Assembly: GCA_016283275.1 (NCBI GenBank)
Contig: JAEEMP010000026.1
Coordinates: 1 to 37,987 of the forward strand
Direction: 5' to 3'
Length of the DNA stretch: 37,987 bases
Source of the DNA: Lachnospiraceae bacterium
GTDB lineage: Bacteria > Bacillota > Clostridia > Lachnospirales > Lachnospiraceae
The position numbers were made by a program, and so were the translations under genes. This document shows positions 1-8,172 of this stretch, one piece after another (positions within the stretch are counted from its first letter, which is position 1; each line of letters starts with the position of its first letter). Below the pieces are notes generated by a model. The model had not been told where the DNA came from and did not search any database. It saw only the letters and a program-made list of their open reading frames with translations.

Positions 1-2666
1 AAGGTAAGGCTATTAAGCTTCATCCCCTTGTATGTACCGCATTCAATGCCGACTTCGACGGTGACCAGATGGCTGTACATCTTCCGTTAAGCGTAGAGGC
101 ACAGGCAGAGTGTCGTTTCCTGTTACTCTCGCCCAACAACCTCTTAAAGCCTTCGGACGGTGGTCCCGTTGCCGTTCCTTCACAGGATATGGTCCTTGGT
201 ATCTACTACCTTACAATGCATAAGTATGTCGACAACAGAGATCCCGAATTTACTGATCAGATCGTTGCCGAATATGACTCGATAGATGATGCCAAGAAAG
301 CTTTTGAAGATTACAGAAAGAAAGTTGAAAAGGCCGTAAAGGGCAAGAAGGACGACGAAGCAAAGAAAGCGATCGAAGAGATCAAGGGTGTACATCTTGA
401 CAGAAATTCCGTTATCAAGGTTTGTGTAGACCCCGAAAGAGATCGTCGTGTTGTTTGTCGTTTCGTGGATATCCTCGGAAGATATTTCAATTCCATGGAT
501 GACGCTTTACTTGCTTACGAAAATAAGGAAATAACCTTCCACCAGGATATTTTCGTAAAGAGAACCGCAGAGTTTGAAGGCGAAAAGGTTGAAGGCTTTA
601 TCAATACCACACTCGGAAGACTTTTATTCAATGAAATTCTTCCTCAGGATTTAGGTTACGTAGACAGATCCAAGAAAGAAAACGCACTTGTTCTTGAAGT
701 CGACTTCCATGTCGGCAGAAAGCAGTTAAGACAGATCCTTGAGAAAGTCATTAACATCCATGGTGCAAGTGTTACCGCTGAAGTTCTTGACCATATCAAG
801 GCTATGGGTTATCACTATTCAACCCTCGCAGCCATGACTGTTTCGATTTCGGATATGACGGTTCCCGCTTCCAAGCCTCAGCTTCTTGAAGAGGCACAGC
901 AGACCGTTGATAAGATCGCAAGAAACTATCGCCGTGGTCTTATCACCGATGAAGAGAGATATCGTGCGGTTATCGAGACCTGGAACGAAACCGATGCCAA
1001 GCTTACAAAAGACCTGTTAAACGGTCTTGATAAATACAATAACATCTTCATGATGGCTGACTCCGGTGCCCGTGGTTCCAACCAGCAGATCAAACAGCTT
1101 GCAGGTATGCGTGGACTTATGGCAGATACGACAGGTAAGACTATCGAGCTTCCTATCAAGTCAAACTTCCGTGAAGGTCTTGACGTTTTGGAATACTTCC
1201 TTTCCGCACACGGTGCACGTAAGGGTCTTTCCGATACGGCTATCCGTACCGCAGACTCCGGTTACTTAACCCGTCGTATGGTAGACGTTTCTCAGGAACT
1301 TATCATTCGTGAGATCGATTGTTCCGAAGGAAGAGATGAGATCCCCGGAATGGATGTATATGCGTTCATGGACGGTAAGGAAACCATCGAAGGCTTAAAG
1401 GATCGTATTCAGGGCCGTTATGCAGCTGAGGATATCTTATCCGTAAACGGTGATGTTATCTGTAAGAAGAATCATATGATCAACCCCGCTAGAGCCGCAA
1501 GGATAATGAAGGAAGGCGTGGATGTTAAGGGTAATCCCATTGTTGATGCCGACGGAAACTTAAATCCTAAGGCAAAGGTCAAGGTTCGTAACATTCTCTG
1601 CTGTCGTTCCCACAACGGTATCTGCGCTAAATGTTACGGTGCCAACATGGCAACCGGTGAAGCTGTTCAGGTAGGTGAAGCTGTAGGTATCATCGCAGCA
1701 CAGTCGATCGGTGAGCCCGGTACACAGCTTACCATGAGAACCTTCCATACCGGTGGTGTTGCCGGCGACAGTATCACACAGGGTCTTCCCCGTGTAGAAG
1801 AATTGTTCGAGGCACGTAAGCCCAAGGGACTTGCGATCATTGCAGAGTTCGGCGGAACTGTTTCAATAAGAGATACCAAGAAGAAGCGCGAAGTTGTTAT
1901 AACCGACAAGGATAACAACGAAAAGGCTTACCTGATCCCTTACGGATCGAGGATTAAGGTTCAGGAAGGTGATGAGCTTGAAGCCGGTGATGTACTTACC
2001 GACGGTTCCATCAATCCTCACGATCTTTTAAAGGTTAAAGGTATCAATGCAGTTGAAGATTACATCTTAAGAGAAGTACAGCGTGTGTACAGACTCCAGG
2101 GTGTTGATATCAACGATAAGCACATAGAGGTCATTGTACGTCAGATGCTTAAGAAGGTAAGGATCGACAACAACGGAGATTCCGAATTCCTTCCCGGCAC
2201 GCTTGTTGATTATCTTGATTTTGAAGATATGAACGAAAAACTTGTTGCCGATGGCAAAGAACCGGCTACAGGCGAGCGTATAATCCTCGGTATTACAAAG
2301 TCCGCTCTTGCAACGGAATCATTCCTTTCTGCAGCTTCATTCCAGGAGACCACAAAGGTTCTTACGGAAGCAGCGATCAAGGGCAAGATTGATAACCTTA
2401 TCGGTCTTAAAGAGAACGTTATCTTAGGTAAGCTTATCCCTGCAGGTACAGGTATGAAGCGTTATCGTGACGTAAGATTAAGCTCCGATGAGAGATTCAA
2501 TGCTCTTCAGGAAGAGATCGCAGCCGCACAGAGTATGGCAAAAGAAGGATTTGACGCATCGGAAGATGGTGAAGAATCCGAGGTTATCTTAGATACTATG
2601 GACACCGAAGAGGTATTTGACGACGGTGAAACCGTAGAAGATGATTTCGTGGATACCGAAGAATAA
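1..2666 (+). CDS. rpoC: RNA polymerase subunit beta' (3' part only)
   Basis: This is the C-terminal part of the largest RNA polymerase subunit; its start lies before the window and the reading frame begins at base 3. The active-site magnesium loop [10 protein letters not shown] is read at 45-74. Further on come the second zinc-binding cluster ([13 protein letters not shown], about 1603-1640) and the trigger-loop region ([13 protein letters not shown], about 1720-1760). The protein ends with a very acidic tail. One oddity: between GIYYLT (about 201-218) and the [13 protein letters not shown] segment (about 486) there is a lysine/glutamate-rich stretch of about 85 residues where most homologues have a short loop. 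This looks like an insertion. Identity is certain; the insertion is judged from memory of typical sequences. Confidence 0.98.
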   Translation, partial: GKAIKLHPLVCTAFNADFDGDQMAVHLPLSVEAQAECRFLLLSPNNLLKPSDGGPVAVPSQDMVLGIYYLTMHKYVDNRDPEFTDQIVAEYDSIDDAKKAFEDYRKKVEKAVKGKKDDEAKKAIEEIKGVHLDRNSVIKVCVDPERDRRVVCRFVDILGRYFNSMDDALLAYENKEITFHQDIFVKRTAEFEGEKVEGFINTTLGRLLFNEILPQDLGYVDRSKKENALVLEVDFHVGRKQLRQILEKVINIHGASVTAEVLDHIKAMGYHYSTLAAMTVSISDMTVPASKPQLLEEAQQTVDKIARNYRRGLITDEERYRAVIETWNETDAKLTKDLLNGLDKYNNIFMMADSGARGSNQQIKQLAGMRGLMADTTGKTIELPIKSNFREGLDVLEYFLSAHGARKGLSDTAIRTADSGYLTRRMVDVSQELIIREIDCSEGRDEIPGMDVYAFMDGKETIEGLKDRIQGRYAAEDILSVNGDVICKKNHMINPARAARIMKEGVDVKGNPIVDADGNLNPKAKVKVRNILCCRSHNGICAKCYGANMATGEAVQVGEAVGIIAAQSIGEPGTQLTMRTFHTGGVAGDSITQGLPRVEELFEARKPKGLAIIAEFGGTVSIRDTKKKREVVITDKDNNEKAYLIPYGSRIKVQEGDELEAGDVLTDGSINPHDLLKVKGINAVEDYILREVQRVYRLQGVDINDKHIEVIVRQMLKKVRIDNNGDSEFLPGTLVDYLDFEDMNEKLVADGKEPATGERIILGITKSALATESFLSAASFQETTKVLTEAAIKGKIDNLIGLKENVILGKLIPAGTGMKRYRDVRLSSDERFNALQEEIAAAQSMAKEGFDASEDGEESEVILDTMDTEEVFDDGETVEDDFVDTEE

Positions 2667-2678
2667 GAAATAAAATCA

Positions 2679-2710
2679 AAAGTCCCGTTTCGAAAGAGAC
2701 GGGACTTTTT
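2679..2710. terminator. Bidirectional intrinsic terminator of rpoC and the pilin-like operon
   Basis: A 13-bp stem (AAAGTCCCGTTTC at 2679-2691, one G-T wobble) closes a GAAA loop and is followed by a T run on the plus strand. The minus strand also reads into T-rich sequence after the stem. It lies between two convergent gene ends, so it can stop both rpoC and the minus-strand operon ending at 2740. Confidence 0.9.
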
Positions 2711-2739
2711 ACATGCGAAAAATCAAAGTCAAAAAAAGA

Positions 2740-3177
2740 TCACTTAAATACATCAAGAGAGTCATCATATTCCAAAGAACCTGTGGTCACTACTTCCCAG
2801 GAAGTTATCGTATAGAATGGATCACCTTTCTCTTCGGGATACAGAATGGCTATTTCAACTTTTAAAGTCTGTATGTCTGATACAGGAGCAGCAAATGATA
2901 TAGAGCGTCCTGCTTCTTCAAAGTATCCCTTTCTCGAGATATCCGAATCATAAAGCTTTTTTAAAGCATGATCCGTCTGGGAAAGTTTGTCTTCGATCTC
3001 ATTGCAGGCACTATAATAGTTTTTGGTATTCTCGGAAACATTTTCGGAAAGCCTGTAATCGGATACGGAACTTGCCAATGATAAAACCGCAAACGATACA
3101 AGAGTCAATATAACGAAAATAAACAATATCGAAGAGGTACCTACATTAAAGGAAGGACGGTGGCTTTTACTGTTCAT
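2740..3177 (-). CDS. Pilin-like membrane protein, last gene of the sigma/pseudopilus operon
   Basis: A 145-residue protein with one hydrophobic segment at about residues 15-36 (GTSSILFIFVILTLVSFAVL), followed by an extracytoplasmic region that starts with a probable helix (YYSACNEIEDKLSQTDHALK). The glycine before the hydrophobic stretch and the overall shape resemble minor pseudopilins of the GspK/PilX type, but no sequence family is recognised with confidence. It overlaps the previous gene by 11 nt and has a strong AAAGGAGGT site 7 nt before its ATG, so translation is probably independent as well as coupled. Role inferred from position beside a GspF homologue. Confidence 0.75.
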   Translation of the reverse strand: MNSKSHRPSFNVGTSSILFIFVILTLVSFAVLSLASSVSDYRLSENVSENTKNYYSACNEIEDKLSQTDHALKKLYDSDISRKGYFEEAGRSISFAAPVSDIQTLKVEIAILYPEEKGDPFYTITSWEVVTTGSLEYDDSLDVFK

Positions 3178-3544
3178 TTCCCGCTACCTCCTTTATATGT
3201 TGTTTAAAATCGATGGTATAGATCGGATCGGTCTTTCCCTTTACATAGCAGTTGTATGTAAGGTAGAGAAAATCATCATCCGATGAAGGGATCAGTTCAA
3301 CCGAAAGATTATCGGCAACGTTATCGGTGATAAGATCTATATGATTCATGAAATCTTCTTTGTATTCATAGAAAAGTTCACCGGTATTTTCTGCATATAA
3401 AACAGCGTTGTTTAAGTTGGTAGTATTCTCACCTATAACATGGGCCTTTACAAAAACCTGAAGGCAGACTGCGGCTGTAAGCGAGAAGAAGAAGATTACA
3501 ACTATGAGTTCCATTAAGAAGAGAGAGATTTTTGAATTTTTCAT
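3167..3544 (-). CDS. Prepilin-like protein (type IV pilin/type II secretion class)
   Basis: This 125-residue protein has a short basic leader (MKNSKIS) followed by LFLMELIVVIFFFSLTAAV. If cleavage falls after Ser7, glutamate is residue 5 of the mature protein, the hallmark of type IV prepilins; serine replaces the usual glycine before the cut. The remaining about 95 residues form a small soluble domain. The start overlaps the previous stop as ATGA, which indicates translational coupling. It would be a minor pseudopilin processed by a prepilin peptidase encoded elsewhere, since none is visible here. Confidence 0.75.
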   Translation of the reverse strand: MKNSKISLFLMELIVVIFFFSLTAAVCLQVFVKAHVIGENTTNLNNAVLYAENTGELFYEYKEDFMNHIDLITDNVADNLSVELIPSSDDDFLYLTYNCYVKGKTDPIYTIDFKQHIKEVAGNEQ

Positions 3545-4035
3545 GATCCTGTTTCCGAAGCGGTTCTCGTATGCACGTAGAGACTGCTTTCTATCCCTTC
3601 CGTTGTCGTAAAATCAAAATGATAAAGTGTAGGAGAGATCTGTTCCACTTTATAATCCGATAACGACATTATTTTGTTTCCGAACGACGGATCTATATTC
3701 TGGTCGAGTCTTGTGAACATCTCCATAAGTTTTCCGTCATAAAAATATATATAAGTGCAATAATTGACATTTTCGATCTCTTCGGTAAGAAGAAGGGCGT
3801 TATTGTCATTGAATCTGCCTACGGAAACCCTACCGTTGGCATCGGCTCTGTGGATCTTATTGAAAAGATAGGAGGTGGCTACACGCGAATCATAGTCTTC
3901 ACGCATGCTGTTGACTATCTTCTGGTATACGCCCGCCCCCGTTCCTGTGAGCATGATTACGGAAACCGCGAAAACGCAGAATAATGTAATTACAAACACA
4001 ATATCGATTGTATGTTTTCTCGGTTTATTCTTCAC
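3541..4035 (-). CDS. DUF4860-like membrane protein of the pseudopilus operon
   Basis: A 164-residue protein. I place the start at a GTG at 4035 rather than an upstream ATG at 4065, because AAAGGAGA lies 6-8 nt before the GTG and the product then begins MKNKPRKHTIDIVFV. The longer version would overlap the upstream gene by 41 nt; the chosen one overlaps by 11 nt. One membrane segment follows (IDIVFVITLFCVFAVSVIML), then VYQKIVNSMREDYDSRVATSY and a beta-rich outer domain. From memory this matches DUF4860 proteins of clostridia, which occur in similar pilin-like clusters. No biochemical function is known to me. Confidence 0.7.
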   Translation of the reverse strand: MKNKPRKHTIDIVFVITLFCVFAVSVIMLTGTGAGVYQKIVNSMREDYDSRVATSYLFNKIHRADANGRVSVGRFNDNNALLLTEEIENVNYCTYIYFYDGKLMEMFTRLDQNIDPSFGNKIMSLSDYKVEQISPTLYHFDFTTTEGIESSLYVHTRTASETGS

Positions 4036-4375
4036 TTCTGTCTCCTTTGAATATGACCGTAACATCGGGGAACAAATTGGAGCCTATCGGTTTGTAATCC
4101 ACAAAGAACTGATCGGTATCATAAGTAAGCCCGTAGTGATCTTTGATGTAATCAAGACTCGGGGGATATGTACCTTCGACACAATAACAGCTTATGATAC
4201 TTCTCTCTATCGCTGTTTCCAGCGCTTCCTGCTGACGTTCTGTGGTATCTTCGGATATGCTCGAGATTATAAACAAAAAAGCAACAAGGATAACAATAAA
4301 AGCAACGATGGAAAGAGCAAAGCCGTTAATTCGACGTATGAAGTTTTGTTTTTTTACAAATCGATAAACTGCCAT
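4025..4375 (-). CDS. Small membrane-anchored protein with pseudopilin-like outer segment
   Basis: A 116-residue protein with a basic N-terminus (VKKQNFIRR), one long membrane helix at about residues 17-41, and an outer region. The outer segment CVEGTYPPSLDYIKDHYGL recalls the G-x-YP-x-SL-x-x-L pattern of type II secretion pseudopilins, but there is no prepilin leader or glutamate-5 motif. It starts 6 nt after the GspF gene stop, with only a weak AGG ribosome site, so translation is probably coupled. I do not recognise a named family. Confidence 0.65.
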   Translation of the reverse strand: MAVYRFVKKQNFIRRINGFALSIVAFIVILVAFLFIISSISEDTTERQQEALETAIERSIISCYCVEGTYPPSLDYIKDHYGLTYDTDQFFVDYKPIGSNLFPDVTVIFKGDRSEE

Positions 4376-4381
4376 ATTGTT

Positions 4382-5428
4382 TTAACCTATATTTGACATT
4401 ATTCCCATAAGAGGAAGTATGACCGACAAAAGGATGAGCCCTACGATGACCGAAAGAACGATGACCAGAGTAGGCTCGATAACGGAAATGATACCGTTCA
4501 TTTTCTTGGCGCTCTTTGAACTGTATTCATCCGCAATACGTTTCATTACAAGTTCGGGCTGACCGCTCTTAAATCCGACATCTACAAGACGGTTATTTAA
4601 GTTGGAAAAGAAACCGGCTTCTTTTAATGCGTCCGGGAAACTTGCCTGATTCATGATCGATTCTTTGCATATATCGATCTTTTTACATACTTTTTTGTGT
4701 TCCACGAGTTCCTTGATCATATCAAGCCCTCTGTAAGTATCAAGACCCGCACTCAGTATAAGAGACATACCGCCTGCAAAACGCTCGGTGGCAACATCCT
4801 CATAGAACATCTTTGTAAGGAAAAATCCGGAAAGGATTTTCTTTCCGACACTGCGTCCCGCATGTGTCTTTGAAAAGAAAATATATAATATGATACAAAG
4901 GGCGATAAATACGATAAAACCTAAACTGTATCTGTTTAAATTGTTGCCTAAGTTCAGAAGCGAAGCGGCAAAACCCGACATTTCAGAACCGAGCTGTTCA
5001 AATACCTGGTTGAAGATCGGAAGTACCTTTGTGACAAGGACCAAAATAACGAGGAACATCATAAATATCATTACAATGGGATAAGTGACCGCTCCGCGTA
5101 TGTTTTCGTGTATCTCGACTTCTCTTTCGTAATATTCGGCAAGAGACCTCAATATATCGTCGGTGGAACCCGATTCTTCGCCAAGGCGTATGGTATTTAC
5201 GACATATGTGGGGAATACTCCGGTTTTTTCAAGCGAATCGGATAAGCTTTCGCCTTCCGATATACTGTCATGTATATGCTTAAGTAATGCCTTTGTGCCT
5301 GCATCCTCGGTATCGGAGAGAAGTATGCGCATGCTTTCCAGAGGAGTGATAGCCGCATGACTCAAAATTGCCATCTGGGAACAGAAGGCTGCAAGCTCTT
5401 CGTTTGTAAGTTGTCTTATCTTGCCCAT
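4382..5428 (-). CDS. Type II secretion/type IV pilus inner-membrane platform protein (GspF/PilC family)
   Basis: A 348-residue polytopic protein with the duplicated T2SSF domain. The first repeat covers about residues 10-135 (FCSQMAILSHAAITPLESM, then GESLSDSLE and the RLGEESG motif near residue 80). The second covers about 210-340 (ERFAGGMSLILSAGLDTY, later VDVGFKSGQPELVM). Three hydrophobic helices lie between and after the repeats (about 118-140, 170-190, 320-345). Such proteins connect the cytoplasmic ATPase to the pseudopilus. No GspE/PilB ATPase or prepilin peptidase is encoded nearby, so partners must lie elsewhere. Ribosome site AAGGGAAG precedes the ATG. Confidence 0.92.
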   Translation of the reverse strand: MGKIRQLTNEELAAFCSQMAILSHAAITPLESMRILLSDTEDAGTKALLKHIHDSISEGESLSDSLEKTGVFPTYVVNTIRLGEESGSTDDILRSLAEYYEREVEIHENIRGAVTYPIVMIFMMFLVILVLVTKVLPIFNQVFEQLGSEMSGFAASLLNLGNNLNRYSLGFIVFIALCIILYIFFSKTHAGRSVGKKILSGFFLTKMFYEDVATERFAGGMSLILSAGLDTYRGLDMIKELVEHKKVCKKIDICKESIMNQASFPDALKEAGFFSNLNNRLVDVGFKSGQPELVMKRIADEYSSKSAKKMNGIISVIEPTLVIVLSVIVGLILLSVILPLMGIMSNIG

Positions 5429-5447
5429 AAAAGCTTCCCTTTCAATA

Positions 5448-6467
5448 TTAGTAGATATATTTTACGGAGTAATTTGTACCGTCTCCGATGTAACTCTTCA
5501 GTTTCTTTTCGTTGGTGGTCGCTCCGAATGTGGGATCGACAAGAGACCATTCTTTGCCGTTGAACTGGATAACACCGTTAAGCCAGCCTACTTCTTCGAT
5601 GTATACACTGATCCATGCGTGGTATACCATATCTGCGCCCACATATCCGACTTCGAGTCTTGTGGGTATGGACTGGGTCCTCAACATACTGGTCATTACT
5701 GCCGCATAATCGAGACAGATACCGGTATTGGAATCAAGTATCTCATCTATATCGGAAATGTAACCGCTGGCAACGGTATCGGCTTTCTCGTAATCGTAAG
5801 TGATATGGGAAATGATGTAGTTATATATATTTGTTACTACTTCAATCTCGTCGGTACAGGTAGATGCAAGTTCCGCACCTTTTGCAACGGTCTTTTTCGT
5901 GGAGTCAAAGAACACGTACTGATTCGGATAAAGGTACGGTCCGAATTCACTTATACCCGTAAGGCTGAACGAAGAACCGTAAACAATGCTGTACTTTGAA
6001 TCGACGATATTTTCACATACGTTTATGGAATATTCTCCGTCACCGGACGTAAGCGGTATGGCCGCAAATCCGTTTCGAAGATCGTATGTATAGGTGACTG
6101 CATTGGGACCGGTTATCTGGAGTTTTACCTTTTCGCAGCTCCCCAGATAGTTGACCATGATATAGCCTTCCTTGTGATTGGAATAGTCTATGGTGACGTA
6201 TTCGTTACCGTCCGTAAGCGTGCCGGGTGCTTCACACACAAGGCAGACGGGAGTGGAGTCGCGATAGGTCTTATTGGGATCGGGTGTGTTTCCTCCGTTA
6301 CCGGGGTTATCGGCGCCGGGAACGTTATTTTTATCATCGGTAACAGAAACCGTATTTAACGGATCCGAATCATCAAAAGAAACGGGCGGAGCGGACTCGC
6401 ATGCACCAAGTAAAAGAGACGACACGATAACGGCCCCGATGAAATTTTTGGTATTAAGTTTTTTCAA
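5448..6467 (-). CDS. Transglutaminase-like domain lipoprotein
   Basis: A 339-residue secreted lipoprotein. The signal peptide ends in a lipobox with Cys23 (LLLGAC). A low-complexity linker rich in Asn, Gly, Pro and Asp covers about residues 40-68. The C-terminal third holds a transglutaminase/protease core with the expected triad in order: Cys251 in NTGICLDYA, His283 in YHAW, Asp311 in VDPTFG. The family includes protein cross-linkers and cysteine proteases, so the chemistry cannot be fixed. It ends 19 nt before the GspF gene and shares its operon with the sigma factor, which suggests work on envelope or pilus-like proteins outside the membrane. Confidence 0.88.
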   Translation of the reverse strand: MKKLNTKNFIGAVIVSSLLLGACESAPPVSFDDSDPLNTVSVTDDKNNVPGADNPGNGGNTPDPNKTYRDSTPVCLVCEAPGTLTDGNEYVTIDYSNHKEGYIMVNYLGSCEKVKLQITGPNAVTYTYDLRNGFAAIPLTSGDGEYSINVCENIVDSKYSIVYGSSFSLTGISEFGPYLYPNQYVFFDSTKKTVAKGAELASTCTDEIEVVTNIYNYIISHITYDYEKADTVASGYISDIDEILDSNTGICLDYAAVMTSMLRTQSIPTRLEVGYVGADMVYHAWISVYIEEVGWLNGVIQFNGKEWSLVDPTFGATTNEKKLKSYIGDGTNYSVKYIY

Positions 6468-6482
6468 AGGGAGCTCCTTTCG

Positions 6483-6935
6483 TCAGTCTACACTGAGTAC
6501 CATCGTGACTTCACGTCCGTCCACCGAATAGATATATATGGTGTAATCATCCGACTGATCACATTTAAAACAAGCGGTATTTGTCCTTCTGATCACATCC
6601 GGGTGAACTGTAACGGTACCTTCAAGATCGGTCATATAAGAGGAATTCCTGTCAATGGTACCGCCATCAATAGTCACATAGAAACAGTCGTTTTCAAATC
6701 TGTGATCTTTTACGGTAAGCTCTTTGCCACGGTCGGAAATAGACCCTATCAGGTGTCCCACCAAAATGGCAAGCACAATACCGAGTATAATATATGCCAT
6801 AAAAGTTACCCAGTTGTTTGAAAAGAACTTTATGGCTTTGAGTTTTATTTTTTTTGACTTTGAAACCTTTACGGGTTCAAGGTCTATGGCGTTGAATATA
6901 TTTTCCAGCGTTTTATCGCGATTGTCTTTGTTCAT
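6483..6935 (-). CDS. Single-span membrane protein, possible anti-sigma factor
   Basis: A 150-residue protein with a cytoplasmic N-terminal segment of about 42 residues, one membrane helix (about 43-66, VTFMAYIILGIVLAILVGHL) and a small extracytoplasmic beta-rich domain containing two cysteines (CFKC). It begins 31 nt after the ECF sigma factor gene, the usual place for an anti-sigma factor. However, the cytoplasmic part lacks the zinc HxxxCxxC motif of ZAS anti-sigma factors, so that role rests on position and topology only. The GGGAGAT ribosome site is suitably spaced. Confidence 0.75.
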   Translation of the reverse strand: MNKDNRDKTLENIFNAIDLEPVKVSKSKKIKLKAIKFFSNNWVTFMAYIILGIVLAILVGHLIGSISDRGKELTVKDHRFENDCFYVTIDGGTIDRNSSYMTDLEGTVTVHPDVIRRTNTACFKCDQSDDYTIYIYSVDGREVTMVLSVD

Positions 6936-6966
6936 ATCGTCATCTCCCTGGTAAGTGGTGTAAGGT

Positions 6967-7521
6967 CTACTTCTGCATCACGGCCCGTAAGTGTTCTATC
7001 GCCGAGTTAAGGTGTCGCTTTACGGTACTTTTGGAAAGGCCCGTGAGAGTGACGATCTCATCTATTTTATTGTTATTGCCGTATCTTAAGATCACAAGCT
7101 GCTTCTCGGTTGCGGGAAGAGTTTCTATTGCGTCCTTAAGGCGTGCATATTCATCTTTTTGGAAAGCATTTTCTTCGGGGTTGGAAAAAGAATCGGTTCC
7201 GATGATCTCATCTAAGAGTTCTGAATTGATATCCGCTGAGTCTCCTTTTCTCTTTTTGTCGATATCGTAGCAGACTCTGAAACTTATCTGGTTGAGCCAT
7301 GCCACAAAAAGAGTCGGATCGTTAAGCTTGCTTATGTTTTTGTATGCGAGGATGTATATTTCCTGAACCGCATCCTCAGCAAGAAATTCATCGCGAAGAT
7401 ATCTGTTCGTGTATGCAAAAACCTTGTCCGAGGTCAGTGTATATAATTCGGCAAATGCTTCCGAATCACCCTTGGTGACTTTTCTGACAAGTTCCGCGAT
7501 GTAACTGTGTTGATATTCCAT
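6967..7521 (-). CDS. ECF-type RNA polymerase sigma factor
   Basis: A 184-residue sigma-70 family protein of the extracytoplasmic-function class. Region 2 spans about residues 10-90 (DSEAFAELYTLTSDKVFAYT, then DAVQEIYILAYKN and the WLNQISFRVCYDI helix). Region 4 spans about 128-182 (ETLPATEKQLVILRYGNNN and the helix-turn-helix TLTGLSKSTVKRHLNSA). Regions 1.1 and 3 are absent, as expected for ECF factors. It is the first gene of the minus-strand operon that continues through the transglutaminase, GspF and pilin-like genes, so it probably controls its own operon. AGGGGAA precedes the ATG. Confidence 0.93.
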   Translation of the reverse strand: MEYQHSYIAELVRKVTKGDSEAFAELYTLTSDKVFAYTNRYLRDEFLAEDAVQEIYILAYKNISKLNDPTLFVAWLNQISFRVCYDIDKKRKGDSADINSELLDEIIGTDSFSNPEENAFQKDEYARLKDAIETLPATEKQLVILRYGNNNKIDEIVTLTGLSKSTVKRHLNSAIEHLRAVMQK

Positions 7522-7688
7522 TGTATTCCCCTGAAAACACTTATTTGCGTGTCATGAGATTGAACGCAAACCAGACCGCAGTGCGGTTACAAAACATATT
7601 ATAAAATATTCGACGGAAAAATTAAACATTATTTGACCCCTTTTTCTTTTTTTGATAGTCTTTTTTATTGTAAGGAGAATTAAAAAGA
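7522..7688. promoter_or_regulatory. Divergent promoter region for the sigma operon and the 7689 gene
   Basis: A 167-bp AT-rich region between divergent genes. On the minus strand a TATAAT lies near 7598-7603, preceded at 17 nt by a weak TTTAAT. A perfect 6-1-6 palindrome (ACCGCA-G-TGCGGT, 7575-7587) lies between this -10 and the sigma gene, so it would be in the leader RNA or act as an operator. On the plus strand TTGACC followed by GATAGT (15-bp spacing) and AAGGAGAA could serve the small gene at 7689. Confidence 0.45.
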
Positions 7689-8051
7689 ATGTTTGCTTTC
7701 ATTGATTTTATAAGAATATCGATATTTCGCGCCGCTACGGTATTTGCGGGAGTTGTGGGCGATGATTATTCACTCGTTGTGATCGAAGACGGGGAGACAC
7801 CTTTGTCCGGAAATATTCCGGATGCTTCAAATGTAGTCATGCCGTCTGTCATGATCGGTTTTATGATCGTTTTGCTCGCTGTTTTGGTAGCCTTTCTTGC
7901 GAGAAGAAGGAAACTCATTTCACGACTTTGCGACTTAAGAACGGATAAGGGTGTTACCGATACCCATTATTCATACTCTTTAAGGAAACTTTCCGAAGAG
8001 ATCGCGGAACTTGAGTCTGAACTTGCGGCAAATATAAACTTGGAAATTTAA
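7689..8051 (+). CDS. Small single-span membrane protein of unknown function
   Basis: A 120-residue protein I do not recognise. The N-terminal about 45 residues include a hydrophobic stretch and an acidic segment (VVIEDGETPLSGN). A clear membrane helix follows at about 50-70 (VMIGFMIVLLAVLVAFL), then basic residues (ARRRKL), placing the C-terminal half in the cytoplasm. Residues about 98-116 (SLRKLSEEIAELESELAANI) are likely a coiled coil. AAGGAGAA precedes the ATG. It stands alone, divergent from the sigma operon and before the glycerol operon, and may share regulation with either. Confidence 0.7.
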   Translation: MFAFIDFIRISIFRAATVFAGVVGDDYSLVVIEDGETPLSGNIPDASNVVMPSVMIGFMIVLLAVLVAFLARRRKLISRLCDLRTDKGVTDTHYSYSLRKLSEEIAELESELAANINLEI

Positions 8052-8093
8052 CCAAAACAAGTCTTGATTTAGCCTTATTTCTTGGGCATATTG

Positions 8094-8122
8094 TTGAAAG
8101 AACACATATAATTTGTTATAAT
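8094..8122 (+). promoter_or_regulatory. Predicted sigma-A promoter of the glycerol operon
   Basis: TTGAAA (8094-8099) and a perfect TATAAT (8117-8122) are separated by exactly 17 bp. Transcription would start near 8129, about 44 nt before the first gene, inside the palindrome at 8124-8149. Confidence 0.8.
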
Positions 8123-8123
8123 T

Positions 8124-8149
8124 AAGGATGCTTACAGTTAAGCATCCTT
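8124..8149 (+). promoter_or_regulatory. Perfect 11-bp palindrome at the glycerol operon start site
   Basis: AAGGATGCTTA (8124-8134) and its exact complement TAAGCATCCTT (8139-8149) flank a CAGT loop, followed by ATTCTTTTT. It begins 2 bp after the -10 box. Three roles are possible: terminator of the gene ending at 8051, leader attenuator, or repressor operator. If transcription starts near 8129 the RNA hairpin would lose part of its left arm, which favours an operator or an upstream terminator. Confidence 0.6.
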
Positions 8150-8172
8150 ATTCTTTTTGGGAGGGATAATTG

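Noticed and set aside
3905-4396. 163-aa plus-strand open frame across the pilin-like genes
   Set aside because: It lies antisense to two real minus-strand genes with good ribosome sites and shows no recognisable domain.
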